A program made the translations under genes and the position numbers. From contig NZ_PTQY01000004.1 in NCBI RefSeq assembly GCF_002943465.1, forward strand, positions 62,001-126,000: 64,000 nucleotides of DNA, read 5' to 3'. The DNA comes from Rhodoferax sp. TS-BS-61-7 (GTDB taxonomy: Bacteria; Pseudomonadota; Gammaproteobacteria; Burkholderiales; Burkholderiaceae_C). How positions within the stretch are numbered: the first letter of the stretch is position 1; each line of letters opens with the position of its first letter. Below the pieces are notes generated by a model. It ran no database searches. It was not told the DNA's origin and saw only the letters and a program-made list of their open reading frames with translations. Positions 42,119-53,900 of this stretch are shown here, one piece after another.

Positions 42119-42976
42119 TCATGCCAGCACAAAGCCCCGCACGGGGTCCGCCGCACCGCGCTGCAGCCAATTGGTGGCTGCGTACTGCGTGCTGGCATCC
42201 GTCGCATGCAAGGTATAGGCATGCCGCGACACCGCCGAGCGATTCGGCGCGCTGTAGTGCGGCAGCAAGCCATGGAAGACCACTAGCGCCCCCGCCTTCA
42301 CCTCCAAAGGAATCGCGTTCACATTGCTGGCGGGCCAGGGCGTGGCGTCCAGCTTCTTCATGGTGATGGCGTCGCCATGGCGCTCAAAACGTTCACGTAA
42401 CACACCGCGTTGGCCGCGGTGGCCGCCGGGTTCGGTCCACAGGCAGCCGTTGTCCAGCGTGGCGTCTTCCAGCGCAAACCAGAAGGTGGTGACGCTGATG
42501 GGCGTGGTGTCAAAAAACGTGGCGTCCTGGTGCCAGCCCACCTCGCCGCCAATGCCGGGCTGCTTGAAGATGTACATGGACTGCCAGACCTGCGGCCGGG
42601 CCAGGCCCACATCAGCGGCAACCTCTGCTAGCGCGGCACCATGGCTGAAGGCTTCGAACACCGGGTCCTGGTCGTGCAGGGCGTGGCCGATCTTGTTGAT
42701 GGACAGGGCCTTGGCCTGGCGCAACTCGCCATCTGCGCCAAACGCCTCTTCCTCAAAAAAGCAGCTGACGCGGTTGGCCGAATCCAGAAAGTAGCGGTCC
42801 ACCTGGCGCACCTGGTCGTTGGTGGTGAAGATGGTCTTGCTCTCGTTGGGGTCAAAGGCCTCGACGATGGCCTCAGCCCGGGCGCGCACAGCGGCAATCT
42901 CTGCGGCGGACTTGAAGTTGGGCAGGATGAGGAAGCCGTCTTCCTGGTAGCGGGTTTTCTGTTCGGGTGTCAGCAT
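42119..42976 (-). CDS. phytanoyl-CoA dioxygenase (PhyH) family protein
   Basis: The ATG at 42976 (MLTPEQKTRYQEDGFLIL) gives 285 residues; the longer open frame upstream overlaps the asparaginase gene and is not credible. This Fe(II)/2-oxoglutarate oxygenase family has its facial triad visible as HxD in GWHQDATFF and the distal His in VVFHGLLPHYSAPN, with the 2-oxoglutarate-binding Arg in SRHAYTLH. The substrate cannot be told. It diverges from asparaginase across about 100 bp. Confidence 0.88.
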   Translation of the reverse strand: MLTPEQKTRYQEDGFLILPNFKSAAEIAAVRARAEAIVEAFDPNESKTIFTTNDQVRQVDRYFLDSANRVSCFFEEEAFGADGELRQAKALSINKIGHALHDQDPVFEAFSHGAALAEVAADVGLARPQVWQSMYIFKQPGIGGEVGWHQDATFFDTTPISVTTFWFALEDATLDNGCLWTEPGGHRGQRGVLRERFERHGDAITMKKLDATPWPASNVNAIPLEVKAGALVVFHGLLPHYSAPNRSAVSRHAYTLHATDASTQYAATNWLQRGAADPVRGFVLA

Positions 42977-43079
42977 GGGGCTATGCAAAGTTGGGCTGTG
43001 ACGATAGCGTTTCAGTATAGACAGCCTTGGCCTAAACCACGGCAATTCGGATACGCTTGTCAGCAGGAGAAGATAACCC

Positions 43080-44087
43080 GTGAACCTTGCCCCCCTGATC
43101 CAGCTCACCCGTGGCGGTACGCCCGAATGCCTGCACTTTGGCGCCGTGGCCGTGGTTAACCGCGGCGGCCAGCTCAAGGCCTTTGCGGGCGACCCGCATT
43201 TGGTCACCTTCACCCGCTCCACGCTCAAGGCCCTGCAGGCCCTGCCCTTTGTGGAAGCTGGTGGCCCTGCGCAGTTTGGCTTTACCCAGGCCGAGAACGC
43301 ACTGCTGTGCGCCAGCCACAACGGAGAGGCCATGCATGTGAACGGCGCCACCAGCATGTTGGCCAAGGCCGGCCACACCTACAAGACGCTGCGCTGCGGC
43401 TGCCATGTGCCGCTCTTGTTCAGCTACTTTGACAAGGGCGCACCAGAGGGACTGGAGGTCACCGAGGCGCACAACAACTGCAGCGGCAAACACGCGGGTT
43501 TTGTGGCCTATTGCGTGCAGCACGGCCTGCCGCTGGACGACTACACCGCCGCCGACCACCCGCTGCAGCAGGCCATTGCGCGTGATGTGGCGCGTGCCGT
43601 GGGCATGGACGTGCAGGACATGCCACGCGGCATTGACGGCTGCTCGGCACCCAACTTCGCCATGCCGATTTCCAATCTGGCGCGCGGCTACGCGCGCCTG
43701 GCCAGTGGCGCGCAAGACGTCGAGTTTGGCGCCAGCTTTGCGCTGCTGAGTGAAGCCATGACCGCCCACCCCGATATGGTGAGCGGCACCGGCCGCAACG
43801 ACCTGGACTTCATGCGCGTGGGCCGGGGCGACTGGGTCAGCAAGGTGGGCGCGGACGGCGTGCAGGTGGTGGGCAGCAAAAGCCGCGGCGAGGCCTTTGC
43901 GCTCAAGATCATTGACGGCAACAAGCCCGCGCTGTTTGCCGCCAGCGTCGAGATCCTGGACCAGCTGGGCTGGCTGGACGATGCGCAACGCGCCGCGCTG
44001 CAGCCCTGGCGCGCGGCCGAGATTCGCAACGCGCGCGGCCTGCTGGTGGGCGAGCGCCTCCCTGTGTTCCAACTGGAAACCCCATGA
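43080..44087 (+). CDS. L-asparaginase, Rhizobium etli type II (class 3)
   Basis: The GTG start at 43080 is supported by AGGAGA about 15 bases upstream. The 335-residue enzyme hydrolyses asparagine to aspartate and ammonia. It belongs to the ReAV-like family, unrelated to E. coli AnsA/AnsB. The characteristic blocks are LLCASHNGEAMHV, CGCHVPL, HNNCSGKHAGFVAYC (with the Ser-Gly-Lys-His active-site motif) and GIDGCSAPNFAMP. The stop overlaps the arginase start (ATGA), so asparagine and arginine breakdown are probably translated together. Confidence 0.92.
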   Translation: MNLAPLIQLTRGGTPECLHFGAVAVVNRGGQLKAFAGDPHLVTFTRSTLKALQALPFVEAGGPAQFGFTQAENALLCASHNGEAMHVNGATSMLAKAGHTYKTLRCGCHVPLLFSYFDKGAPEGLEVTEAHNNCSGKHAGFVAYCVQHGLPLDDYTAADHPLQQAIARDVARAVGMDVQDMPRGIDGCSAPNFAMPISNLARGYARLASGAQDVEFGASFALLSEAMTAHPDMVSGTGRNDLDFMRVGRGDWVSKVGADGVQVVGSKSRGEAFALKIIDGNKPALFAASVEILDQLGWLDDAQRAALQPWRAAEIRNARGLLVGERLPVFQLETP

Positions 44088-44998
44088 ACCACAAGATCAG
44101 CCTCATTGGCGCGCCCACCGACATTGGCGCGGGCACCCGCGGCGCCAGCATGGGGCCCGAGGCCTTACGCGTGGCCAACATCACCAGCGTGCTACAGGCC
44201 CACGGGCTGGAAGTGCTGGACAAGGGCAACCTCAGTGGCCCCAGCAACCCCTGGCTGCCACCGGTAAACGGCTACCGCCACCTGGCCGAAGTCACGGCCT
44301 GGAACCGCAGCCTGCACGACGCGGTGTATGCCGAGCTGCAGGACGGGCGCCTGCCCATCGTGCTGGGCGGGGACCATTGCCTGGGCATTGGGTCGATTAG
44401 CGCGGTGGCGCGCCACTGCCGCGAGATGGGCAAGAAGCTGCGCGTGCTGTGGCTGGACGCACATGCCGACTTCAACACCAACACCCTCACACCCAGCGGC
44501 AACATCCACGGCATGCCCGTGGCCTGCCTGTGCGGCTTTGGCCCGCAAGAACTGATCGAGATTGGCGGCCAGGTACCGGCCATTTCACCGAAGTGGGTGC
44601 GGCAAATTGGCATCCGCAGTGTGGACGAGGGCGAGAAGCGTTTTGTGCATGAGCAGGACCTGGAGGTCTTTGACATGCGCTACATCGACGAAATGGGCAT
44701 GCGCGCCGCCATGGAGCTGGCGCTGGCGCTGACGGACGCCAACACGCACCTGCATGTGAGCTTTGACGTGGACTTTCTAGACCCCGACATTGCGCCCGGC
44801 GTGGGCACCACGGTGCGCGGCGGCCCCACCTACCGCGAAGCGCAGCTTTGCATGGAAATGATTGCCGACACCGGCCGCATGGCCAGCCTGGATGTGTTTG
44901 AGCTCAACCCCGCGCTGGACGAGCGCAACCGCACGGCCGAGGTGGCGGTGGACCTGATCGAGTCCCTTTTCGGCAAAAGCACCTTGATGCGCAAATAA
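44084..44998 (+). CDS. rocF: arginase
   Basis: The 304-residue ureohydrolase converts arginine to ornithine and urea. The binuclear manganese ligands are in GGDHCLGIGS (His), WLDAHADFNT (Asp-His-Asp) and SFDVDFLDPDIAPG (two Asp). The N-terminus IGAPTDIGAGTRGASMGPEALR is typical. It is translationally coupled to asparaginase. No urease or ornithine catabolic genes lie nearby, but the proline-degrading PutA gene, which could consume arginine-derived carbon, is 6 kb away. Confidence 0.96.
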   Translation: MNHKISLIGAPTDIGAGTRGASMGPEALRVANITSVLQAHGLEVLDKGNLSGPSNPWLPPVNGYRHLAEVTAWNRSLHDAVYAELQDGRLPIVLGGDHCLGIGSISAVARHCREMGKKLRVLWLDAHADFNTNTLTPSGNIHGMPVACLCGFGPQELIEIGGQVPAISPKWVRQIGIRSVDEGEKRFVHEQDLEVFDMRYIDEMGMRAAMELALALTDANTHLHVSFDVDFLDPDIAPGVGTTVRGGPTYREAQLCMEMIADTGRMASLDVFELNPALDERNRTAEVAVDLIESLFGKSTLMRK

Positions 44999-45013
44999 GC
45001 GAACTCGCCCGAC

Positions 45014-46993
45014 TCAGCCCCCCTGGGTCTTGAAGACGGACACGGTCTGCACCAGTTCATTGGCCTGGCCTTTGAGGCTGCTGGCCGCAGCGGCCATCTC
45101 TTCTACCAACGCCGCATTCTGCTGGGTCGCCTGGTCCATCTGCGCCACGGCATGGCCCACTTGGGCGACACCATCGCTCTGCGCCGAGCTGGCGGCGCTG
45201 ATCTCGCCCATGATCTCTGTGACGCGGCGGATACTGTCCACCACCTCAGTCATGGTGGTGCCCGCCTGGTCCACCAGCGCAGTACCTTGCTCTACGCGCT
45301 GCACGCTGGCGCTGATGAGTTGTTTGATCTCTTTGGCTGCGTCAGCACTGCGCCCGGCCAAGGACCGCACCTCGGACGCCACCACCGCAAAACCACGGCC
45401 CTGCTCACCGGCCCGTGCCGCCTCTACCGCCGCGTTCAGCGCGAGGATGTTGGTTTGGAAGGCAATACCGTCAATCACGCTGATGATGTCGGCAATTTTG
45501 GCGGACGACTCGTTGATGCCCTTCATGGTCTGCACCACCTGGCCCACCACCTGGCCTCCGCGCACGGCCACACTGGAGGCATTTTGGGCCAGGGAGTTCG
45601 CCTGTTGCGCACCATCTACGTTCTGGCGCACGGTGTGGGCCAGCGCATCCATGCTGGCCGAGGTTTGCTGCAACGCACTGGCCTGCTGCTCGGTGCGGGC
45701 CGACAGGTCCTGGTTGCCATGGGCAATTTCGGAGCTGGCTGTGGCCACACTCTCGGCTCCCTGGCGCACCGCCTGCACCACCTGCATCAGCCCGCCACCA
45801 ATCTGGTTCATCGCGCCGGTGAGCTGGCCAATCTCGTCACCGCTGCGCGACTGTAACTGCACCGTGAGGTCGCCTTGTGCAATACGTTGCGCGGCCTCGC
45901 TGGCCTGCGCCAAGGGGCGGCTCACCATATTGCGCAAGACCAGGTACACGGCTCCCGCGGTCAACAAGACCATGAAGACCCCCATGCCGGCGAACAGGTT
46001 GCGAAGGTGGCGCACTTCTGCGGTGTACTCGTCCACGTACGTGCCGCCAGCAATCACCCAATTCCAGTTCTTCAGGTAAGAGAACGCCACCACCTTGTCA
46101 CGCGCCCGGGTTTCGCCCAGCTCCTGGTTGACCCAGGGGTAGCGGATCAGGCCGTTCTTTTGCTCCAACATGTCCTTGATGAATTCACGGCCATCGGGCG
46201 ACTTGGTCTCCAGCAGGTTCTTGCCCTCCTCCGCAGGGTGGACGATGAGGGTGCCGTAACTCTTGCCGGGGCGCGCGTCCAGCACATAGAAGTAGCCGGT
46301 ATCGCCGATCTTGAGGGCACGCAAGGTCGCCTTGAGGTTGACCAGGTATTCGGTAAAGTCCAGCCCCACAAAAGACAGGCCAACGACAGCGCCGCTGGCG
46401 TCCTTGATGGGGTCATACCGTGTCATGTACTGGCGGCCAAATAACGTGGCCAAGCCCACAAAACTGCCGCCCTCCAGCGTAGCCTTGTAACCCGGGTGGG
46501 CACGGTCCAACAGGGTGCCCACGGCGCGGTCACCCTTCTCGTTTTTGAGGGAGGTGGTGATGCGCACAAAGTCATCACCTGTTTTGGCAAACACGGTGGC
46601 CACGGCGCCGGTGCTGGCGGTGAATTTGTCCACCAGCTCAAACTGCAGATTCAAAGGCTTGCCGTCCAGCGCCAGGGTGGGGGTGGGCTTGCCAGCAATC
46701 TCGACGACCGTGGCGCTATCCAGCGTAAACACACCGGGCAGATTGCTCTGGAAGGCCTTGCCCAGGCCATTGGCGCGGCTGCGCAGGTCTTTGTCCGATT
46801 CGTCCACCAGATCAACCACCAGCTTGGTCTTGTCTGCCACCTCACGGTTGGCGCGCTCTTCAATCACCTTGCCCAGCGAATACCCGATGACGGTGATCAA
46901 AACCGCAAAGAATACGCCCACCAACACCAATACGCTGGCGGACACCTTTGCACCCACACCCCATGGGCTTCCACCCGATTGCACTGTTTTCAT
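45014..46993 (-). CDS. methyl-accepting chemotaxis protein with Cache sensor
   Basis: The ATG at 46993 with AAGGATG upstream gives 659 residues. TM1 is at about 15-38. A large periplasmic region (40-330) of the Cache_3-Cache_2 type follows, with [39 protein letters not shown], then [19 protein letters not shown] and [22 protein letters not shown]2 lies at about 333-355, then HAMP and the signalling rod, ending VFKTQGG without a tether. Cache receptors bind amino or organic acids, and it sits beside the arginase and asparaginase operon. Confidence 0.94.
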   Translation of the reverse strand: MKTVQSGGSPWGVGAKVSASVLVLVGVFFAVLITVIGYSLGKVIEERANREVADKTKLVVDLVDESDKDLRSRANGLGKAFQSNLPGVFTLDSATVVEIAGKPTPTLALDGKPLNLQFELVDKFTASTGAVATVFAKTGDDFVRITTSLKNEKGDRAVGTLLDRAHPGYKATLEGGSFVGLATLFGRQYMTRYDPIKDASGAVVGLSFVGLDFTEYLVNLKATLRALKIGDTGYFYVLDARPGKSYGTLIVHPAEEGKNLLETKSPDGREFIKDMLEQKNGLIRYPWVNQELGETRARDKVVAFSYLKNWNWVIAGGTYVDEYTAEVRHLRNLFAGMGVFMVLLTAGAVYLVLRNMVSRPLAQASEAAQRIAQGDLTVQLQSRSGDEIGQLTGAMNQIGGGLMQVVQAVRQGAESVATASSEIAHGNQDLSARTEQQASALQQTSASMDALAHTVRQNVDGAQQANSLAQNASSVAVRGGQVVGQVVQTMKGINESSAKIADIISVIDGIAFQTNILALNAAVEAARAGEQGRGFAVVASEVRSLAGRSADAAKEIKQLISASVQRVEQGTALVDQAGTTMTEVVDSIRRVTEIMGEISAASSAQSDGVAQVGHAVAQMDQATQQNAALVEEMAAAASSLKGQANELVQTVSVFKTQGG

Positions 46994-47063
46994 CGCGACA
47001 TCCTTCTTGTTTGGCAACCGCCTTGCAGGCATTTATGTTGCATCGCCGCATTTTGCATGCAAC

Positions 47064-48500
47064 TCACCTGCGCAACGTCGCAGCGTCCACATGGAACACC
47101 GCCACGGTTTGCACCAGGTCTTGCGCTTGGCTGCGCAGGCTGCCGGCTGCGGCGGCCATCTCTTCCACCAGCGCCGCATTCTGTTGGGTGGCCTGGTCCA
47201 TCTGGGCCACGGCGTCGCGCACTTCAGCCACACCGGTTGCCTGCGCGGCGCTGGCCGCGCTGATCTCACCCACGATTTCGGTCACCCGGCGGATGCTGCC
47301 CACCACCTCGGTCATAGTCTCGCCCGCATGGTTAACCAGCGCGCTGCCCTGCTCCACCCGTTCCACACTCGCACTGATGAGTTGCTTGATTTCTTTGGCA
47401 GCCTCGGCACTGCGCCCGGCCAGGCTGCGCACCTCGCTGGCCACCACCGCAAAACCGCGGCCCTGCTCACCAGCACGCGCGGCTTCCACCGCCGCGTTCA
47501 GCGCCAGGATGTTGGTCTGGAAGGCAATGCCGTCGATGACGCTGATGATGTCGCTGATCTTGCGCGAGCTGTCGTTGATGCCTTGCATGGTCTGCACCAC
47601 CTGGGCCACCACCTCGCCGCCTTTGGTGGCGGTATTGCTGGCGGCCATGGCCAGGGTGTTGGCCTCGCGTGCGTTGTCGGCCGATAGGCTGACCGCGCCG
47701 GTGAGCTGACTCATGCTGCTGGCGGTGCGCTGCAGGTTGGCGGCGGTCTGTTCGGTGCGGTTGCTCAGGTCCTGGTTGCCGCTGGCAATTTCGGAGCAGG
47801 CCACTTCAATGCTGGCAGAGCTGCTGCGCACCGCAGCAACCGCCACATCCATGCGGCCCAGTGTGGCTTTGAGCGCTTCGCCGCCCCGGGTGGTGGTGGT
47901 GGTGTCCTGCACGTTCAGAGAAATGCTGTCGTCCCGGTTGACGCGTGCCACCAGAATGCGCAGCTCGTCTCCCTCGCGCGCCGCCTTGGCCATGTTGATG
48001 GCCATGACCGCCTCCACGCCCGACTGGATCACCACATACAAGGCGTGGATGATGATGCGGCCAAAGTCGGGTTCGGTGATGCAGTACAGGCCAAAACCCG
48101 CCGCTTGCAGGCGGTCAAACGCAACATGGTGCACCGCAAACAACACGGCACCAAAGAGGATCACGCGCCAATCGCGGTAGACCAGAAACAGCGCGAGGGC
48201 CACAAAAACACCAAAGTGCATCTCGGACATGCCACGGCTGAGCTGGATGTGCAAGGCCACAAACGACACCAACACAAAGGTCAGCACAAACCGGCTGGCC
48301 GTGGTGTACCGCGCCAACCAAAACACCCCAAAGGCGATGGCCAGCAACACCACCGTGGCCGTAACGGCCACGCCCGAGTCGACAAAATTCAGCCCCAGGG
48401 CAATGCTGACCAGCGCAGACAGGCTGATGTAGCTCAGCAGGACGCGGTCGCCCAGCATGGCCAAAGTCTCCGTGCTGGAGGTTGGTTTTTTCTGTGTCAT
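47064..48500 (-). CDS. chemoreceptor with six-helix membrane-embedded sensor
   Basis: The ATG at 48500 (MTQKKPTSS) gives 478 residues. Instead of a periplasmic domain the first 175 residues are hydrophobic helices with short loops. They contain conserved-looking polar residues: His84, Glu93, His95, YRDW at 108-111 and His124-His125. A linker ([22 protein letters not shown]) and a normal MCP rod follow, ending [11 protein letters not shown]. Similar HxxxxxGMxEMHF...YRDW...HH sequences occur in other proteobacterial receptors as far as I recall. Redox, metal or lipid-phase sensing is inferred. Confidence 0.9.
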   Translation of the reverse strand: MTQKKPTSSTETLAMLGDRVLLSYISLSALVSIALGLNFVDSGVAVTATVVLLAIAFGVFWLARYTTASRFVLTFVLVSFVALHIQLSRGMSEMHFGVFVALALFLVYRDWRVILFGAVLFAVHHVAFDRLQAAGFGLYCITEPDFGRIIIHALYVVIQSGVEAVMAINMAKAAREGDELRILVARVNRDDSISLNVQDTTTTTRGGEALKATLGRMDVAVAAVRSSSASIEVACSEIASGNQDLSNRTEQTAANLQRTASSMSQLTGAVSLSADNAREANTLAMAASNTATKGGEVVAQVVQTMQGINDSSRKISDIISVIDGIAFQTNILALNAAVEAARAGEQGRGFAVVASEVRSLAGRSAEAAKEIKQLISASVERVEQGSALVNHAGETMTEVVGSIRRVTEIVGEISAASAAQATGVAEVRDAVAQMDQATQQNAALVEEMAAAAGSLRSQAQDLVQTVAVFHVDAATLRR

Positions 48501-48694
48501 AACGAATCCAACGGGTTGGTGGCAGGATGGGTGGGCGGAAAAACGACCAAACCCAGCCCACTGTATTGCGCCGAAGCGCAAGAACCTTGTGCAAAAGATG
48601 GCTTTTCACGCCCTATTTCAGTGCTGCCCCACCCCGCCGTCCAGAGGGCAAGTCACCATGGCGGCGGGCCCTGCTTTGGGATAGAGTCGAGAGG

Positions 48695-50926
48695 ATGAAT
48701 GGGCGCTTGCCCATGTTGACCCAGAGCAGGCCCGGTGCCGTGACCCAAGACCCACCCCCATCACTCACGCCTACCGAAGCACCCACCACCACGCTGGAGA
48801 GTCTGCACCTGCCCCACCGTTTTAGGGCCTGGAGCGGGTCACAGTTTGAAGACGACAGCGACAACCTCTGGAAGCTGGCGCTGGAAGGCTCTGGTGCCGG
48901 CGCCTGGGACTGGAACCTGCTCACCGGGGAGCAAATCCACTCCCAACGCTGGCAGCAAATGCTGGGCTACGAGGCCGGAGAAATTGCCGACGCCAACCAC
49001 GAATTTGTGAACCGCGTACACCCGGACGACCTGCCCCGCGTGAGCGCCACCTTCACCGACTACCTGCAGGGCCGCAGCCCGAGTTACGCCGTGGACCTGC
49101 GCCTGCGCTGCAAGGACGGCAGCTGGAAGTGGATCCACACGCGTGGCACCATCGTCAGCCGCAACGCCCAGGGCCAGCCCCTTCGCATGATTGGTACCCA
49201 CACCGACATCTCGGACCGCAAAACTTCAGAGACTGCCTTGCGCGACAGCGAGGAGCGCTGGAAGCTGGCGCTGGAGAGCACCGGCGACGGCGTGTGGGAC
49301 TGGCACATCACCAGTGGGCGCGAGTTTTTCTCTAAACGCCTGGTGGAGATGTACGGCTTTACCGAAGCCGAGCTGGCCGACCGGCCTGAGGAGCTGGACC
49401 AACGCACCCACCCGGACGATGTGGAGGCCATGCAGCGCGACCGCCAGGCGCACTTTGACGGACTGACCCCGACCTACTCCAACGAGCACCGCGTGCAGTG
49501 CAAGGACGGCCGCTGGAAATGGGTGCACACGCGCGGCATGGTCATCAGCCGCGATGCGCAGGGCAGGCCCACCCGGATGATCGGCACGCACACCGACATC
49601 ACCGACCGCAAAAACGCCGAAGCGCTGGTGCGCCAGCACGCCTACTTCGACCCTCTGACCGGCCTGCCCAACCGCCGCATGCTGCGTGACCGGCTGGAGC
49701 AGGAGATCAAACGCAGCCGGCGCGACGGCCTGCAACTCGCCATCCTGTTCATTGACCTGGACCACTTCAAGGAAGTGAACGACACCCTGGGCCACGACAA
49801 CGGCGACCTGCTGCTGGTGGAGGCGGCCCGCCGCCTGCGCCAGTGTGTGCGCGAGTGCGACACGGTGGCCCGCATGGGCGGCGACGAATTCACCGTGCTG
49901 CTGACCGAATTGACTCCGGGCACCGGGCTGGAGGGCCTGCTGCACAAGTTGCTGCAGACCATGGCCCAGGTGTTTCAGCTCGGGCAAGAGCAGGTGTTTG
50001 TCTCGGCCAGCGTGGGCGTAACGCTCTATCCGGCAGACGGCACCGAGGTGGAGGCGCTGTACAAACATGCCGACCAGGCCCTGTATGTGGCCAAGGGGGC
50101 GGGGCGCAACCGCTTCAGCTTTTTCACCCCGGCGCTGCAAGAGGCTGCGCTCACACGCGCCCGGCTCACCAACGATATGCGCCACGCCATTGGCCTGCAG
50201 CAGCTGCAGCTGCTCTACCAGCCGATTGTGGAACTGGCCAGCGGCGCCGTGCACAAGGCCGAGGCGCTGCTGCGCTGGCAACACCCCGAGCGTGGCCTGA
50301 TCAGCCCGGCCGCCTTCATCCCCATCGCGGAAACCAGCGGCCTGATTGTGGCCATGGGTGACTGGGTATTTGAGCAGGCGGCGCAACAGGTGCAGGTTTG
50401 GCGCCACAGCCTGAACCCCGCGTTCCAGATCAGCATCAACACCTCGCCTGTCCAGTTCCAGCACACCCATCCACCCGAAACCAACTGGGTGCGGCGCTTG
50501 GCCGCCATGGGCCTGCCCGGCGACAGCCTGTCCATCGAAATTACCGAAGGCGTGCTGCTGGATAGCACCACCGGCGTGACCGCCAAACTGCTGGAGTGGC
50601 GCGACGCGGGCATCCAGGTGGCGCTGGACGACTTTGGCACCGGCTACTCCTCCCTGTCGTACCTGCAAAAGTTTGACATCGATTTCATCAAGATCGACCA
50701 GTCCTTTGTGCGTGACCTGCACCCCGAGTCCACCAACTTCACGCTGTGCAAGGCCATGGTGGCCATGGCCCATGCGCTGGGCCTGCAGGTAGTGGCCGAA
50801 GGGGTGGAGACCGCCGAGCAGCGCGACCTGCTGCTGCAGGCCGGCTGCGACTACGCACAGGGCTACTGGTTTGCCCGGCCCATGCCCGCCGAGGCGCTGG
50901 CCGCCTGGGTGGCGGCACGGGCCTAG
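48695..50926 (+). CDS. PAS-PAS-GGDEF-EAL cyclic-di-GMP protein
   Basis: The 743-residue cytoplasmic protein has no TM segment. Two PAS_3/PAC units (about 50-170 and 180-300) are similar to each other, both having KLALExxGxGxWDW, RVHPDD/RTHPDD and KDGxWKWxHTRG. GGDEF follows (about 305-465, motif GGDEF near 395-399, intact), then EAL (about 480-740). EAL residues are intact: EALLRW, SINTSPVQF, EITEG, DDFGTGYSS, KIDQSFV and AEGVET. Both cyclase and phosphodiesterase activity are possible. The start is the ATG at 48695; another at 48713 is possible. It converges on putA with 13 bp between stops. Confidence 0.94.
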   Translation: MNGRLPMLTQSRPGAVTQDPPPSLTPTEAPTTTLESLHLPHRFRAWSGSQFEDDSDNLWKLALEGSGAGAWDWNLLTGEQIHSQRWQQMLGYEAGEIADANHEFVNRVHPDDLPRVSATFTDYLQGRSPSYAVDLRLRCKDGSWKWIHTRGTIVSRNAQGQPLRMIGTHTDISDRKTSETALRDSEERWKLALESTGDGVWDWHITSGREFFSKRLVEMYGFTEAELADRPEELDQRTHPDDVEAMQRDRQAHFDGLTPTYSNEHRVQCKDGRWKWVHTRGMVISRDAQGRPTRMIGTHTDITDRKNAEALVRQHAYFDPLTGLPNRRMLRDRLEQEIKRSRRDGLQLAILFIDLDHFKEVNDTLGHDNGDLLLVEAARRLRQCVRECDTVARMGGDEFTVLLTELTPGTGLEGLLHKLLQTMAQVFQLGQEQVFVSASVGVTLYPADGTEVEALYKHADQALYVAKGAGRNRFSFFTPALQEAALTRARLTNDMRHAIGLQQLQLLYQPIVELASGAVHKAEALLRWQHPERGLISPAAFIPIAETSGLIVAMGDWVFEQAAQQVQVWRHSLNPAFQISINTSPVQFQHTHPPETNWVRRLAAMGLPGDSLSIEITEGVLLDSTTGVTAKLLEWRDAGIQVALDDFGTGYSSLSYLQKFDIDFIKIDQSFVRDLHPESTNFTLCKAMVAMAHALGLQVVAEGVETAEQRDLLLQAGCDYAQGYWFARPMPAEALAAWVAARA

Positions 50927-50939
50927 CCCGCCGCTCCCT

Positions 50940-53900
50940 CTAGTGCATGCTGGCCAGCAGCGCCGCGTTGCCGCCCGCGGCCGTGGTGTTCACCGTCACC
51001 GTTTGCTCCGCGCAGAAGCGGTACAGGTAGTGCGGGCCGCCGGCCTTGGGGCCGGTGCCGCTCAGACCTTCGCCACCAAAGGGCTGCACGCCCACCACGG
51101 CGCCAATCATGTTGCGGTTGATGTAGATGTTGCCCACATGGGCGGCAGCGGCCAGCGCCTGGGCCCGGCTGTCGATGCGGGTCTGGATGCCCAGCGTCAG
51201 GCCATAACCCAGCGCGTTGATCTGGGCAATCACGTCTTCGGGGTTACCGTCCCAACGCACCACCTGCAACACGGGGCCGAAGATTTCGGCCTTCACATGG
51301 GCAATCTGGCCCACCTCAAAGGCGTGCGGGGCAATCAGATTTGCTATCGTATTAGTAGCCGCTTGCGCAGATTCTGCGTGCACCAGAAGCACTTTTGACT
51401 CTTTTTTCAGGCGTTGAATGTGGCGCTGAATGTTGTCAAACGCCTCGCGGTCAATCACCGGCCCCAGGTCAGTGGCTAGGTAGGCGGGGTTGCCAGCCAC
51501 CAGCAGTTCGGCCGCGCCCTGCAGCATTTCGATCACGCCGTCGGCAATGGCACTGTGCACCACCAGCAGGCGCAGCGCGGAGCAGCGCTGGCCAGCGGAG
51601 CGGAAGGCGCTTTGCACCACGGCGTCCACCACCTGCTCGGGCAGCGCGCTGCTGTCCACCAGCATGGCGTTGATACCGCCGGTCTCGGCAATCAGCGGAA
51701 CGATGGGGCCGTCCTTGGCGGCCAGCGCGCGCTGGATGATCTTGGCCACCTGGGTGGAGCCGGTGAACACCACACCCGCCACGCCCGGCTGGGCCACCAG
51801 GGCGGCGCCCACAGTCTCGCCCGCGCCGTGCAGCAGCTGCAGGGCATCGGCCGGCACGCCCGCCGCCACCATCAGGTCCACCGCGGCTTGAGCTACGCCG
51901 GGGGTTTGTTCGGCCGGCTTGGCCAGCACGGTGTTGCCCGTGGCCAGGGCCGCGGCCACCTGGCCCATGAAGATGGCCAGCGGGAAGTTCCAGGGGCTGA
52001 TGCAGACCCAGACACCGCGCGCAGTGAGGCGCAAGGTGTTGGTCTCACCGGTCACGCCGTACTGGTAGCTCGCTTGCGCATTCGCCACTACAGGACACGG
52101 ACACGCAATGGGTTGCATGATGCGCTGCGCCTCGTCGGCGTAGTAGCGCAAGAAGTCCACCGCCTCGCGCACCTCGCTCACCGCGTCGCCCCAGGTCTTG
52201 AAGGCTTCTTTCACCAGCAGCGCGCAGAACTGCGGCATGGCGGCCTGCAGTGCATCGGCCGCGCGGCGCAGCACCATGGCGCGTTCCTCCACCGGCAACT
52301 TGCTCCACTTTTGATAGCTGCTGGCGCAAGCGGCATAAGCACTGGGGATGGTTTTGACATCACACTCGGGCACGGCGGGTACCGGTGTGGCATTCAGCGC
52401 AGCCAGCAGCGGGTCGCGCATGGCGGGTACGGTCAGGTCCAGGCCGGTGCTGTTGGCACGGGCACCTGTGTGGCTACCAAACAGCGCGGCCGGCAGCGGC
52501 AGGCTGGGCTCGGGCTCCAGGCGCAGCGGCGAGATCAGCAGTTCCTGCATGCCCACGGACTCATCGGCCAGCTGGTGCACAAAGCTGGAGTTGGCACCGT
52601 TCTCCAGCAGGCGGCGCACCAGGTAGGCCAGCAAGTCGCGGTGCGCGCCCACCGGGGCGTAGATGCGGCAGCTGATGAGGGGGTTTTTCAGCACCTCGCG
52701 GTACACGCCTTCGCCCATGCCGTGCAGGCGTTGCAATTCAAAGGCAGCGCCAGTCCGTGCTCCCATTTGCAAAATGGCCGCGATGGTGGCCGCGTTGTGC
52801 GTGGCGAACTGCGGGAAGATGGCGTCCGGCACGGCCAAGAGGGCGCGCGCGCAGGCCAGGTAGGACACGTCGGTGTGGTGCTTGTGGGTGAACACCGGGT
52901 AGTGCGACAGACCCAGCTCCTGCGCGCGTTTGATTTCAGCGTCCCAGTACGCGCCTTTGACCAAGCGGCACATGAGCTTGACCTGGTGCTTGCGCGCCAG
53001 CGCGGTGACGTGCTCAATCAGTTCGAGCGCACGCGTCTGGTAGGCCTGCATGGCCAGGCCCAGGCCGGTCCACTGCGGGCAATGCGCGGCCACACGCACC
53101 AGCAGGGCGTCGAGCACCTCCAGCGACAGCTCCAGCCGGTCCACCTCTTCGGCGTCGATGGTCAGGTTGATGTTGGCTGTGGCCGCGGCCATGCACAAGG
53201 TCCACACGCGTGGCACCAGCACACACTGCACCTGGTCGCGGTGCGCGTCTTCGTAACGCGGAAACAGGGCGCTGAGCTTGATGGAAATACCGTCATTTTT
53301 TGCCAAAGCCCCCGTCTTATTTGCGCGAGCAGCTATGAATTCAATAGCGTCCGCATAACTCTTGAGGTAGCGCAGCGCGTCTGCGTCGGTACGGGCGCCC
53401 TCGCCCAGCATGTCGTAGCTGAAACACACATTGGCTTTTTTGCGGGAGGCGTCGGCCTCTTTCATGGCCTCGGGCATGGTCTGGCCCAGCACAAACTGGC
53501 GACCCAGCAGTTGCACCGCACGCAGCGTGGCGACCACCACGGTGCGCGCACCCAGCTTGGCCATGATGCCGGGCGTGTGTTCGGCGTCCGGCAAAAAGTG
53601 TTTGGACAGCGCAATGGCCGTGCTCGACAGGCGCGACAGCACCTTGTCGCCACTGGCCTCAAAGTCAGCACGGCCCAGCTGGTCGGTGGTGAGCGCAATG
53701 GCGGTCTCGGCGTCGGGCACGCGCAGCAGGGCTTCGGCCAGGCGCATCAGGGCCAGGCCCTCGGCGCTGGAAATGGGGTATTCCTTGAGCAGGCTCTCCA
53801 TGGCCCAGAACGGCGGCGGATTGTCGCGCACGGCCTGTACCCAGGGGGCGGCCACGCGAGCGGCATCGGCCCAGTCCAGCGCCGCCGCGAGCGACTGCAG

